A stretch of DNA of 64,000 nt from a bacterium (GTDB taxonomy: Bacteria; Orphanbacterota; Orphanbacteria; Orphanbacterales; Orphanbacteraceae), in the NCBI GenBank assembly GCA_025782575.1, contig JALGYY010000017.1, positions 547,892-611,891 on the forward strand, given 5' to 3'. Positions 51,832 to 63,700 of the stretch are shown in pieces; the first letter of the stretch is position 1, and every line of letters begins with the position of its first letter. Below the pieces are notes generated by a model, which had not been told where the DNA came from, searched no databases, and saw only the letters and a program-made list of their open reading frames with translations. The translations under genes and the position numbers were made by a program.

Positions 51832-53816
51832 CCATCCGTAGTTACCGCGCTCCCGAGTTCATCGCAACGATCTCGATAGGCTCCGGCGACCGGATCTTCC
51901 GGTATGGAAGCAAATCGCTCGCCTGCCCGCAGGAGATCGCCCTGATAATAGAGCGCCAGTCCTTCTGCAAACGTCCCCTCCACCGACGACAGCCAGGGAA
52001 AGAGAGCCGACCCCCCTCGGAGAGCGGTCGGTTGGAACACCCGGGTCGGTTCGGCGCGGCCGACCACACGGACCTGGCCGATTTCCCGGGCGTTGACTGC
52101 GGCCTCACCCGCCTTCCAGGTCGCCTCGGAAACGACGATCGGGCTTCGAAAAACTTTGCCGAGTCCTTCCAGGCGCGAGGCCAGATTGGCGGCATCCCCG
52201 ATCACCGTGTAATCAAACCGATCGCGTGATCCCATGTTTCCGACTATCACCTGGCCGGTATGCACGCCGATCCGGGCTGAAAGGGGCGCCCCTGCCGATT
52301 TCGCCAGCTCCGGATTGATCTCGGTGAGCTTCAGCTGGCATCTGACCGCCGCACGAAGCGCACGCTCCGCATGATTCGGTTGATCGATCGGCGCGTTCCA
52401 GAACGCGATAATCGCATCCCCCTCGTATTTGTCTACCGTTCCCCCTTCGCTCTGAATGACATCGGTCATTTCTGTCAGGTATCGGTTCAGAAGGGCGGTC
52501 AGCTCCTCCGGCTCGAGACGCTCCGAAAGCGACGTAAATGAGGCGACATCGGAGAAGAAGATGGAGAGTTCTTTCCGCTCCCCTCCCAGCTTGAGTCGTG
52601 AAGGATCCTGTACGATTTCCTCGATTACCTGCGGACTGAGATAATGGCGGAACGCGTGCTTCAGGAAACGGCGCTGTCGCCCTTCCGTAGCGTACTCCAT
52701 TGTCTGCACGGAGACGAACGCGAGCAGTATGGCGAAAAGGGGCGAAACGAAAGGTACCCAGAAACCGATACGATACGCGACTACAGCTCCGATAATCAGT
52801 AGTGCACCAAAAACAGGGAGAAGAACCGCCCCCTTCCAGGCACTCCGAATACGACCCAGTAAAAAGGCGAGCAGAATGGCAGGCCCGAGCGAACGCAGGA
52901 ACGTGATCCAGAGCGGAGCGATCCGGATGAAGCGCCGAGTGAGGAGGTTCTGCATGGTGGTGGCATGAACTTCGGCGCCGGGGTAGACCGAGCTGAATGG
53001 AGTCGGCCTGAGATCCAGCAGGCCGGGAGCGCTCATTCCGAGAAAAACAACGCGGCCCGCGAGCCTCTCAGGTGGGAGGGCGATCTCCTCTCCCGTCCCC
53101 TGGCGCACATACGATTGAATCGCCGCCGCCATCGAGTAGGAAGGGATCGTTCCCGCCGGCCCCATATAATCGATCACAAAGCGGCCCTGTTTATCGAGCG
53201 GTACAGGCGCGCCACCGAGGGAAAAAGCCCGATCCCCCCCCACCGCCCGATCCACGCTGACGCCGAGCACGTCGCGAAGAACCGCGAAAGGGAGGGTAAG
53301 CGTGCCGGTCTCCCCCGCGGGATCGATCGTTCGAAAAATGCCGTCATCATCCGGTTGGAATCCGGCGTTGCCGATCGCCCGCGCTGACTGAGCCAGCACT
53401 TCAATCGGGTGGGCACTCCCCGTTTCTGCGAGTACTACATCCCCACCGGCGGCGATCACCCCTGCCAGCTCGGCATCGTCTTCCACACCGTAAACCGAGT
53501 GCTCGGTGAACAGGATATCGAACACGATCGCCTGAGCCCCCGCCAGACGGCAATACTCGATCACCGGTGCGTAGAGCGACCGTGGCCAGGGCCATGGAAG
53601 CCCTTCCTGTTCTTCCATGAAATCAAGACTGTTCTGATCGATCAGCAGCAGGGCGACATCATCAGTCGTTCGAGAAGAGTCGCCGAAGTGACGAAGCCTC
53701 CAGTCCCAGCTCTTCCACTCAAGAGAGTCGAAAAAGCCGGCCAGGCCGATGATAGCGGCGATCAGTCCCGATGCGAACCCGATCGCCAGACGCGCGCGTG
53801 ATCGCTTCGATCCCAT
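51798..53816 (-). CDS. CHASE2-domain class III adenylate cyclase
   Basis: 672 residues. One N-terminal helix (about 10-28), an extracytoplasmic CHASE2 sensor (30-295; WDWRLRHFGDSSRTTDDVAL, FDILFTEHSVYG), three helices (about 300-372), then the cyclase domain (415-600). Metal-binding Asp423 (FFSDVASFTSLSE) and Asp467 (KYEGDAIIAFW), adenine-specifying Lys463 and the transition-state pair in YTVIGDAANLASRLE are all present, so it should make cAMP. The last ~70 residues may bind a partner. It follows the protease gene by 2 bases and overlaps the MBL gene by 34, placing signal production, possible breakdown and an effector channel in one transcript. Confidence 0.9.
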   Translation of the reverse strand: MGSKRSRARLAIGFASGLIAAIIGLAGFFDSLEWKSWDWRLRHFGDSSRTTDDVALLLIDQNSLDFMEEQEGLPWPWPRSLYAPVIEYCRLAGAQAIVFDILFTEHSVYGVEDDAELAGVIAAGGDVVLAETGSAHPIEVLAQSARAIGNAGFQPDDDGIFRTIDPAGETGTLTLPFAVLRDVLGVSVDRAVGGDRAFSLGGAPVPLDKQGRFVIDYMGPAGTIPSYSMAAAIQSYVRQGTGEEIALPPERLAGRVVFLGMSAPGLLDLRPTPFSSVYPGAEVHATTMQNLLTRRFIRIAPLWITFLRSLGPAILLAFLLGRIRSAWKGAVLLPVFGALLIIGAVVAYRIGFWVPFVSPLFAILLAFVSVQTMEYATEGRQRRFLKHAFRHYLSPQVIEEIVQDPSRLKLGGERKELSIFFSDVASFTSLSERLEPEELTALLNRYLTEMTDVIQSEGGTVDKYEGDAIIAFWNAPIDQPNHAERALRAAVRCQLKLTEINPELAKSAGAPLSARIGVHTGQVIVGNMGSRDRFDYTVIGDAANLASRLEGLGKVFRSPIVVSEATWKAGEAAVNAREIGQVRVVGRAEPTRVFQPTALRGGSALFPWLSSVEGTFAEGLALYYQGDLLRAGERFASIPEDPVAGAYRDRCDELGSAVTTDGWDGVWEMTSK

Positions 53817-53818
53817 TG

Positions 53819-54736
53819 CTAAAGCGATGCCATCGCTTGTTCGAATCGGGCTTTTCGCGGTGCCGGGTCGGTACCGGATCCGGAATGCTCCGTTACGGCA
53901 CGGGCGACCGCCTTCTTCCGCGCACCGGCACCAGGGTGGGTTTTCAGCATGCCGAGCTTCCGTGATCCCGAGTTACTTTGTTCGAGCTGATCAAGAAAGC
54001 GGGAGAGCCCGTCCGCCTGATAACCGATTCCAGTTGCGAAAGCTACCGCCACCCGATCGGCGTCCTCTTCCTGCGACCGGCTGTAGCCCTTTTCGATCAG
54101 TGTACGAACGATGTCACCGACAGCTCCATCGAACGCGTCCGTCACTTTCAGCAGCTCTTCTTTGTTCCACGCAGTCCCCGCCTCTTTTCCGAGAACTGAA
54201 AACGCGTCGATCAGCCTGCTCTTCTTGATCGCGCCAAGACCGTGCTTCTTCGCCACGTGCCCCACCTCGTGGGCAAGCACGGCCGCAAGCGATTCTTCGT
54301 CCGGAACCTGAGCCAGCATGCCGCGCGTAACGAAGATGAAGCCGCCGGGCGTAGCAAAAGCGTTCACATCATCCACATCGAGCACGGCAAAATGATAGCC
54401 GTTATAGATCTCGGGCCGGCTGGATGCAATCGCCACCGAACGCCCCACCCGGTTCACATACTTCGTAAGACTCTTGTTCTCGTAAAGCTCATACCTGGAT
54501 AGGATGGTCGCCGCTACCGCGCGGCCGATGTAGTACTCCTCTTCTTCCGTAAGCTCTTCGAATCTCTTTCGAAACGCCTCCTCCGATCGATCGATGGCAC
54601 CCTTCTGCTCTTCCGTTATGAGCCCTTTATCGGCGGCAATGCTTGTACCGATTTTAGTAATCGCCCCGGTACAGCCGGCGACCAGTAGAATCCCGGCAAG
54701 GGCGAGGAATGACAAAGCCAGCATCCGCTTCTTCAT
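53819..54736 (-). CDS. M48-family metalloprotease lipoprotein
   Basis: 305 residues with a lipobox (LLVAGC, Cys22). The zinc motif HEVGH (LAAVLAHEVGHVAKKHGLG) and the third-ligand region SRSQEEDADRVAVAFATG are intact, and NAFATPGGFIFVTRGMLAQV is the typical M48 strand. Such periplasmic proteases (relatives of BepA and LoiP) degrade or check misassembled envelope proteins. Its start overlaps the SH3 gene stop by 4 bases (ATGA). The linked SH3 domain and the CHASE2 cyclase suggest an envelope-stress function, which is inference. Confidence 0.88.
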   Translation of the reverse strand: MKKRMLALSFLALAGILLVAGCTGAITKIGTSIAADKGLITEEQKGAIDRSEEAFRKRFEELTEEEEYYIGRAVAATILSRYELYENKSLTKYVNRVGRSVAIASSRPEIYNGYHFAVLDVDDVNAFATPGGFIFVTRGMLAQVPDEESLAAVLAHEVGHVAKKHGLGAIKKSRLIDAFSVLGKEAGTAWNKEELLKVTDAFDGAVGDIVRTLIEKGYSRSQEEDADRVAVAFATGIGYQADGLSRFLDQLEQSNSGSRKLGMLKTHPGAGARKKAVARAVTEHSGSGTDPAPRKARFEQAMASL

Positions 54737-55221
54737 GATCCCCTCCCCCAGTCGGCGAGCCTGCCCTCTTTCAGGAACTGAATGACCTCATCATCGGAGA
54801 CGGTGATCCGGCTCACCCGGTCGACGCCTTCGAAGTCGAGGCTCCTGTTCGCTTTTTTGTATTCCCCTTCCACCTGCTCATTGAATCCCTTGCCGGCAAG
54901 CGCGATCTCATCTGATGAGGCGCCTGCGGCCGCGATCTTCGATCCGGTGCCCAGCGTCACTTTGCGGGACGTCACCGCTGATTCGTGAACCCAGCCGGTT
55001 TTACCGGACGGACTCTTCACCCGGATCCAGTCGCCCGACCGGGAGACTTCGCTCAGCTTCGCCCCCGCCGTGAGAGTTTCGACCGACGGTGCCCAGAATT
55101 TGGCATCTTTCCTCATTCTCGTGCTGCTCACCTGCACGGTGAGCGCCGAAGCGGCCCAGGCACCGGCAAAGAGCGCCAGAATCACCGCCGCCGTTCCCAC
55201 AGATCGAATCCAATGTTTCAA
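54733..55221 (-). CDS. SH3-domain periplasmic protein, first gene of the signalling operon
   Basis: 162 residues from TTG 55221, chosen because GGAGGAG stands 5 bases upstream; a longer ATG start at 55278 would precede the ribosome site. Signal or anchor helix VGTAAVILALFAGAWAASAL (about 7-26). A bacterial SH3 domain spans about 28-85 (LTVQVSSTRMRKDAKFWAPS, VETLTAGAKLSEVSRSGDWI, then SGKTGWVHESAVTSR). The C-terminal ~75 residues (GKGFNEQVEGEYKKANRSLD) match the conserved tail often found in SH3 proteins encoded next to M48 proteases. Peptidoglycan or protein binding is the expected role. Confidence 0.8.
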   Translation of the reverse strand: MKHWIRSVGTAAVILALFAGAWAASALTVQVSSTRMRKDAKFWAPSVETLTAGAKLSEVSRSGDWIRVKSPSGKTGWVHESAVTSRKVTLGTGSKIAAAGASSDEIALAGKGFNEQVEGEYKKANRSLDFEGVDRVSRITVSDDEVIQFLKEGRLADWGRGS

Positions 55222-55354
55222 AACGACTCCTCCCTCGAGTACCGCCGCGGGATTGCCCCGCAGGCTGATCGATTGCATGAGGACCGTACTATAGGGAGAA
55301 TGAAATGGGAATGACGGAACCGGGGAGAGATAGTGATGCGATGCAGGTGTGGAA

Positions 55355-57046
<1,692 letters not shown>

Positions 57047-57496
57047 TCAGAACCTCTCGCAGGCGATCCTGCCGCATCCCACATAGCGAGGCAAACCAAC
57101 CGAGCCAGATCGGGGCACTGTCAATGATCCAAAGCAGGGGATCGGAACGCTGAGCCTGAACGATCGTCGCCAGGGAAAGCCCATCATCGGCGAGGGCCGC
57201 CACGATCAATGACGCGCCTATCGGGAACGCCGCCCCGAAAAGCAGTCCATAGATTGTGTAGTTCGTCCGCTCAGATTGGAACAAGATGACACTCCCGGGT
57301 CTCAAGGAACCACACCAATAGGATGTCCGTATATACCCTATGATCGGTATAAATCGCTCTGTTCTGAAGGCTGGGGAGAGGAGGGGAAATCTGGACGGAC
57401 TCCAGCGGGGAAGCCCCTGAACGAAGGGCCAGGCCTGCAAAAATCGCTGGCCTGACCCTTGTCAATTCGATGAAATTGTTGCTGTTCCCGGCTGAT

Positions 57497-57694
57497 TCAG
57501 CCGATCGTGCAGCTCATATCCTGGCCGCAACACATGGGCGACTTGATCTTGCCATGGCCGTCCGGGCAAGTGGATATATGGACCGTCGAACCGTCGTCCT
57601 TGGTGAGGGTCGAGTGCTCCAGTTCCTTGCCGCACTGTCCGCAGGTCATGGTTCCGACGCTCATCCCGCATTTCTCACATGTATAAGCCGCCAT
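57497..57694 (-). CDS. Small zinc-ribbon protein (65 aa)
   Basis: MAAYTCEKCGMSVGTMTCGQ, then CGKELEHSTLTKDDG, a histidine segment and CPDGHGKIKSPMCCGQDMSC. Paired CxxC motifs suit one or two zinc knuckles. No membrane segment; cytoplasmic. Such short ribbon proteins occur as scaffolds or in metal-homeostasis clusters, and the metal-efflux operon starts 200 bases away divergently, but function is unknown. It is clearly coding by the regular Cys spacing, although its ribosome site is weak (GAAAGAAG). Confidence 0.65.
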   Translation of the reverse strand: MAAYTCEKCGMSVGTMTCGQCGKELEHSTLTKDDGSTVHISTCPDGHGKIKSPMCCGQDMSCTIG

Positions 57695-57903
57695 CTTCTT
57701 TCGTCGCCCCTTTCGAACGCTGAGTGGCTATGATTGCAATGCTCCATCCGCCTCTAAAGGTGTTCGATTCGGGGTCGGGCGTCAAGGTGAATGGTCGGGA
57801 AGTGTCCGCTTGGTGCCGATACGATCATTCTGGAACCGGTTGTCGGCCCCGGGGTGATACGCGGGTTGCCCTCTTCGACGGCCTGAGCTATTCTTTAGGG
57901 ACC

Positions 57904-58242
57904 ATGAAACGAGTACTGCTCACATCACTTGCCATCTGGGTGCTTCTTCTCGGCCCCGGATTATGTATGTCCGGTACCCTCGAGCACCTCTGTATTGACT
58001 GCTCGGAGGGCATTTCTTGTGAGCACGAAGAGGACTGCATAGCGGACCCTTGTGTGGAAAACATGCAACGGCCTGATACAACCGCGAGCAGTAGCGGTCC
58101 CGCCACGATTGCAGCTGTCGTCCCCGGCTGCGTCACATCTGATCCGAATCTACCGGGGACCACGCTTACTGAGGGGGCATCACTGCTCGCTTACCGCATG
58201 AATCTGCCCCGTCCCGAAAGCGACCTTCCGCTCCTGATCTGA
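57904..58242 (+). CDS. Cys-rich secreted small protein, head of the metal-efflux operon
   Basis: 112 residues from ATG 57904 (AGGGACC upstream); the open frame extends upstream to 57724 but that part is not protein-like and lacks a ribosome site. Signal peptide MKRVLLTSLAIWVLLLGPGL. A compact cysteine group follows (LEHLCIDCSEGISCEHEEDC then IADPCVENM), with nearby His and acidic residues. Proteins of this kind often stand in front of CusCBA/CzcCBA systems, where they may bind metal ions in the periplasm. It precedes the outer-membrane channel gene by 124 bases. Confidence 0.6.
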   Translation: MKRVLLTSLAIWVLLLGPGLCMSGTLEHLCIDCSEGISCEHEEDCIADPCVENMQRPDTTASSSGPATIAAVVPGCVTSDPNLPGTTLTEGASLLAYRMNLPRPESDLPLLI

Positions 58243-58366
58243 ATCCCGTTCTAACTATCTCCACATAACTGACTTCGACCGAGCGCCTACGCTGCGGTGA
58301 GATGAACAGCCTGATTTGGCCGACCGCGCCCAGAGCAGGCGAAACGAGAACGGGAATCGCATTGCC

Positions 58367-59746
58367 ATGAACAATACCCGCATGGGGACACTCCCCCTCC
58401 TGATGACTCTTGTAATGGTCGGCCCCGCGCCGGCGACACAGCTCAGCACTGCTGAACCGAGACCACTCGGCAGAGACCTTCCGAACGCCAGCCTACCCCG
58501 GGCCGACGAATCTACAGTGCTCAGGGAGTTTGTAGAACCGGCCGGAAACCTGTCTCTCCGGGAGGCGCTCGTGGCCGCCCTCACGAACAGCCCTGAACTT
58601 GCCACCTTCTCCTGGAAAGTACGGGCGAAAGAAGCGGAGGCCATTCAGGCCGGCCTCCGGCCTAACGTGGAGCTGATACTTGAACTTGAGAATTTCGGCG
58701 GAAAAGGCGACTTGGATGGGCTAGGTGGTTCGGAAACAACAATTGCACTCTCACAGCTGATCGAACTCGGGGGGAAGCGAGGGAAGCGACTGGCGACCGC
58801 CGAGTATGATAGAGAACTTGCCGCCTGGGACTACGAGGTGGCGCGAATTGACGTACTTACCAAGACCACAAAGTCCTTTCTCGAAGTACTCCATGCACAA
58901 GAAGAGGTTGCTTTGGCTGAAGAGCTGGTTCAGATAGCCGAAGAGGTGCTGGCGTCCGTTTCTCGCCGCGTGAAGGCGGGCTCTACCTCACCCGTCGAGG
59001 AGTCTCGGGCGCGTGTCGAGCTTGAGACCAGTCGGATCGACAGGGAGCAGGCAGACCGTCGCCTCGCGGCCGTAAGAAGAGAACTTTCCGCTGCGTGGGG
59101 GGAATCGACGCCGGCCTTCTCAGAAGCGCTTGGCAATCTGGAAGAGATCGCCTCCCCCCCTTCACTAAAAGCCCTGAAAGGTCGAATCGAGCAAAACCCG
59201 GATCTTGCGCGGTGGGCTTCCGAGCTGGACTACCGGCGCGCCGCACTTGACCTTGAACGCTCCCGCGGTCTCCCTGACCTCTCGATCGGTGCGGGTGTGC
59301 GGTATTTGAACGAGATCGACGGCAGTGCATTCATCATTGAATTCGGACTGCCATTGCCGATCTTTGACCGGAACCAGGGTGCCTCGTTAGCGGCCGAGAT
59401 GAGAGTCAGGCAGGTCGATGAAGAGCGTCGCGCTACAGCCGTTCGCCTTCAGACCCGGCTCGCGATTTCACATGGGGCGCTTCTCGCTGCGAGGTCAGAA
59501 ATTTACGCCCTTCGTGACCGCGCTCTTCCCGAGGCGGAGACCGCCTTTCGATCCGCACAGGAGGCCTATTTTCGGGGCTCCATGCGTTTTACCGATGTAC
59601 TCGATACGGAGCGCCTCCTCTTCGAGTTGAGGAGCAGATACTTCTCCACACTGGCACGCTACCACAGCACTGTTGCCGACCTTGAACGGCTCATCGGCGA
59701 GCCCCTTCAGATTTCTGATAGAAACCCCGGGAGACACTACCAATGA
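58367..59746 (+). CDS. TolC-family outer-membrane factor (CusC/CzcC-like)
   Basis: 459 residues from ATG 58367; the upstream TTG 58316 gives an unlikely N-terminus. Signal peptide about 1-24. Two homologous OEP repeats: NLSLREALVAALTNSPELAT opens the first, and GVRYLNEIDGSAFIIEFGLP is the start of the second beta segment. Long helices rich in Ala/Glu/Arg (LEVLHAQEEVALAEELVQIA) form the periplasmic tunnel. It provides the exit duct of the tripartite pump. Overlaps the adaptor gene by 4 bases (ATGA), so translation is coupled. Confidence 0.9.
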   Translation: MNNTRMGTLPLLMTLVMVGPAPATQLSTAEPRPLGRDLPNASLPRADESTVLREFVEPAGNLSLREALVAALTNSPELATFSWKVRAKEAEAIQAGLRPNVELILELENFGGKGDLDGLGGSETTIALSQLIELGGKRGKRLATAEYDRELAAWDYEVARIDVLTKTTKSFLEVLHAQEEVALAEELVQIAEEVLASVSRRVKAGSTSPVEESRARVELETSRIDREQADRRLAAVRRELSAAWGESTPAFSEALGNLEEIASPPSLKALKGRIEQNPDLARWASELDYRRAALDLERSRGLPDLSIGAGVRYLNEIDGSAFIIEFGLPLPIFDRNQGASLAAEMRVRQVDEERRATAVRLQTRLAISHGALLAARSEIYALRDRALPEAETAFRSAQEAYFRGSMRFTDVLDTERLLFELRSRYFSTLARYHSTVADLERLIGEPLQISDRNPGRHYQ

Positions 59747-60723
59747 CACGTCAATTCGCTCTCGCACTCATACTGGTTTTGTCAGGCGGCTTCGTCGCGA
59801 CAGCCACAGCACAAGACGAGCATGCCGGCCACAATGATGAAGAGCATACGAACGAAGCGGAACACGGTGATCATGGCGATCAGGACGAGCACGACGACCA
59901 CGGGCTCGTCCAGCTCTCCCTGGCCGAACTCGACGAGTTTGGCATCAGGATCGCAGTCGCCGGCAGGGGAGTCATCGAGAACTATCTTGAACTCCCCGGA
60001 GAGGTTCAGGCGAACAATGACCGCCTGGCCCATATCGTGCCCCGTTACTCGGGGATTGTGACCGAGGTTCGTGCCAACATCGGCGACTACGTTCAAGAGG
60101 GACAAGTCCTCGCCGTCATCGAAAGTGACGTGAGCCTGGCTCCATTCGAAGTCAAGACGCTGATCTCGGGCACTGTCATCGGCAAACACATCACTCTGGG
60201 CGAAGCCGCCTCCCGCGAGCGCGACACTTTTGTCATCGCCGATCTTTCGAGCGTCTGGATCGACCTCACGGTGTACCAACGAGACCTCGGTCGAGTGAAG
60301 GTCGGGCTCGAGACACAGGTCTACATCGGTCACGATCTTGCTTATGACGCCGGTAAACTCAGCTACGTAGCACCGATCGTCGACGAGCACACGCGCACCG
60401 CCACCGCGCGCCTGGTCATCCCCAACAAGAACAATCTGTGGCGGCCCGGTGTGTTCGTAACCGCCAAAGTGCTCGTCGAGAAAATCGAAGTACCGCTCGT
60501 CGTGCCACGCACCGCTCTTCACACCATCGAAGCGGAAGCAGTCGTATTTCTCCAAACTGAGAGAGGATTCTTGCCGCAGCCCGTCACCCTCGGGCGGCAG
60601 GGCGACACCCATATCGAAATCCTATCAGGGTTGTCCGCTGGTGATCACTACGTCAGCGAGGGAGGCTTCACACTCAAAGCTGAGTTCGGGAAAGAAGCCT
60701 TCGGCGACGGGCATGGACACTAA
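59743..60723 (+). CDS. RND efflux periplasmic adaptor (CusB/CzcB-like)
   Basis: 326 residues; signal peptide about 1-24 (LALILVLSGGFVATATAQDE). A striking His/Asp/Glu-rich run follows (DEHAGHNDEEHTNEAEHGDH and onward to about 56), a probable divalent-metal chelating region. The membrane-fusion protein core is marked by ELPGEVQANNDRLAHIVPRY, GDYVQEGQVLAVIESD (lipoyl half), DLTVYQRDLGRVKVGLETQV and the C-terminal VVPRTALHTIEAEAVVFLQT. It ends in GDGHGH. It joins the RND pump to the TolC-like duct. The His-rich N-terminus argues for a metal rather than a drug substrate. Confidence 0.9.
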   Translation: MTRQFALALILVLSGGFVATATAQDEHAGHNDEEHTNEAEHGDHGDQDEHDDHGLVQLSLAELDEFGIRIAVAGRGVIENYLELPGEVQANNDRLAHIVPRYSGIVTEVRANIGDYVQEGQVLAVIESDVSLAPFEVKTLISGTVIGKHITLGEAASRERDTFVIADLSSVWIDLTVYQRDLGRVKVGLETQVYIGHDLAYDAGKLSYVAPIVDEHTRTATARLVIPNKNNLWRPGVFVTAKVLVEKIEVPLVVPRTALHTIEAEAVVFLQTERGFLPQPVTLGRQGDTHIEILSGLSAGDHYVSEGGFTLKAEFGKEAFGDGHGH

Positions 60724-60734
60724 GGGAGACCACG

Positions 60735-63700
60735 ATGATCGAACGCATTATCCAATTCGGGATGAAGAACCGACTCATGGTGGCGGTATTCGCACTGCTC
60801 ATCATGGGGGCCGGTTACTACACGTACAACAATCTCCCGGTAGACGCCTTTCCGGACGTCTCACCGAACCTAGTCCAGATCTTCACCCTCACCGAAGGGC
60901 TCGCGCCCGAGGAAATCGAGAAATTCGTCACCTACCCGGTCGAAGTAGCGATGACCGGTCTTCCGGGGGTAGAAAAAGTACGCTCCGTGTCGAATTTCGG
61001 GCTTTCTGTGGTGAATGTCTATTTCGAAGATGGGATGGACATCTATTTTGCTAGACAACTCGTCGGGGAGAGACTTCAAGAGGCGAGGGAGCAGATCCCG
61101 GAAGGATTCGGCGAGCCTGAAATGGGACCCATCTCGACCGGAATGGGTCTCGTGCTCTTCTACTACCTGGACGACACGACCGGCGAGTATTCGCTCGAGG
61201 AGCTTCGCACGATCCAGGACTGGCTGGTCAAGTTTCACCTGCAGACTGTCCCCGGAGTCACCGAGGTTCTAGGGATCGGCGGTTACGAGAAGCAATTCCA
61301 GGTCGTTATCCACCCCGAAGAGCTTCAGCGTTTCGATCTGACCCTCGGTGAGGTTATCGACCGGATCCACGACAATAATCTGAACGTGGGCGCGCAGTTC
61401 ATCGAGAAAAATGCCGAGGAGTTTGTCGTCCGCTCGGTCGGGCTCGCCACCGACATGGAAGATCTTAGGTCGATTGTTGTAAAGACCGAGGCTGGACGCC
61501 CCGTGTTTCTGCGTGACATTGCTGATGTCCAGATCGGTGGAGCCATCCGCCGGGGCGTTCAAACCCGAAACGGTACCGGCGAAGTGGTTGCCGGCATGGT
61601 CATCAAGCTTTTCGGATCCAACTCTTCCACCGTCATCGCCCGGGTCGAAGAGCGTCTGGCCGAGATCAACGAGATCCTCCCCGACGGCATCCGCATTGTT
61701 CCTTACTACGAGCAGAAGAGCCTCGTTCAGGCTGCTGTAAGCACCGTTACCAGTGCTCTCGTCCAAGGTATCGCGCTCGTTTCGCTTGTCCTTCTCATAT
61801 TCATGGGTGGTCTCAGGCCGAGTCTTGTTGTTGCAATCTCCATTCCGTTTTCCGTTCTCTTCGCGTTTCTTCTCATGGGGCGGTTCGGCATATCGGCCAA
61901 TCTCATGTCACTGGGAGGACTTGCGATTGCCATCGGGATGATGGTTGACGGCACGATCGTCATGGTCGAGAACATCGACCGCATGCTCCGGTCGGCGCCG
62001 CCGGAGGAGTCTAAACTCCACGTCATCGCCCGCGCATGCCACCAGGTCGGCCGACCGATCGTGTTTGCAATCTCGATTATCATTATCGTGTTCCTGCCGC
62101 TCTTTACGTTGCAAGGGGTAGAAGGAAAGACATTCCGGCCGTTGGCCTACACCGTGTCATTTGCCATGCTGGGATCGCTCATATTTGCGCTTGCTTTTGC
62201 TCCCATGCTGGGAAGCCTCTTCATGCGCCGCCCGAAACCGGGCAGCAGTAGCGAAGCACCGGTTGTGCGCTGGCTTCTCAAGCCCTATCGTCCGCTCGTC
62301 AGTTTCTTTGTTCGAAAACGATGGGTCGCCGTTGTCATCGCCGCCGGCCTTCTGGGCATCGGCGCACTTATTTTTCCACGTCTCGGATCTGAATTTACTC
62401 CGAAACTCAAAGAAGGGACCATAGTCGTTCGCCTCACCATGGCTCCCTCCATCTCACTTACCGAAAGCACTCGCCTAACGCTGATTGTCGAGAGGCGCCT
62501 GCTCAAGATCACCGAAGTGCGAGAAGTGGTCACCCGTATCGGGCGCGGCGAAGTCGGCGCGCACGCCGACCCTATCAACAGCGCCGAGATTTACGTGCTA
62601 CTCCATCCTCAGTCCGAATGGCGCAGCGCAGAAACGCAGGATGACATCGAAGACATCATCCGCGAGGAACTCGGTAGTACGCCGGGCATTCTCGCGAATC
62701 TCACCCAGCCGATCGAGATGACCATCGATGAGCTGCTGGAGGGAGTCCGGGCCGAACTCGCCATCAAGATCTTCGGGGAGGATCTGGACGTCCTGAAAAC
62801 ACAGGCCGATAAAGTCGCCGCAGTGGTTCGAGGGGTTCGAGGTGCGGCCGATATTCAGGTGGACCAGGTGAGCGGCGCGCCACAGCTTCTTGTGCGCATC
62901 GACCGGCAGGCGATCGCACGCTACGGCATTAATGTCGCCGATGTCCAGGAGGTTGTCCACGCCGCGGTCGGCGGAGAAGTAGCTGGCCAAATCTTTGAGG
63001 GTGTCCGCCGGTTCGACATCCTCGTCCGTTACGAACCGCGCGCCCGGGAGACAGCAGACGCCATCCGCCAGGTGCTGATCAACGGGCCGGACGGGCTGAA
63101 AGTACCACTCGATGAACTCGCCACAATCGAAGAGATTGTCGGGCCCCGGCAGATCACCCGCGAAGACAATCAGCGTTTCATTTCGATCCAGTGCAACGTG
63201 GTGGACCGTGACATAGGGACTTTCGTTGAAGAGGCGCAGAAGGCGATCGATGAAAACGTCGAATTACCGGCGGGATACCTCGTGACCTGGGGCGGTCAGT
63301 TCCGTTTGCAGCAGGAAGCGAACAAGCGACTCTCTCTCGTAGTACCCATCACACTGCTCGCCGTCTTTCTGCTTCTTTTTAGTAGTTTTCAGTCACTGAA
63401 GAACGCCCTTCTCATCCTGCTGAACATTCCTTTAGCCCTTGTGGGAGGGGTGGCCGCTCTCTGGCTCTCCGGGCAGAACCTGTCGGTGCCCGCTTCTGTC
63501 GGTTTTATTGCACTTTTCGGAATCGCGCTCGAAAACGGAATGGTGCTCGTTACCTATCTGAACGAACTTCTTCGCCGCGGGATATCGCTCGACGAGGCCT
63601 CGGTCCAGGGGGCGTGTCTGCGGCTTCGGCCTGTACTGATGACCGCCCTTACGACTGCGCTCGGTCTGATCCCCCTGCTCCTGGCGTCCGGCTCGGGAAG

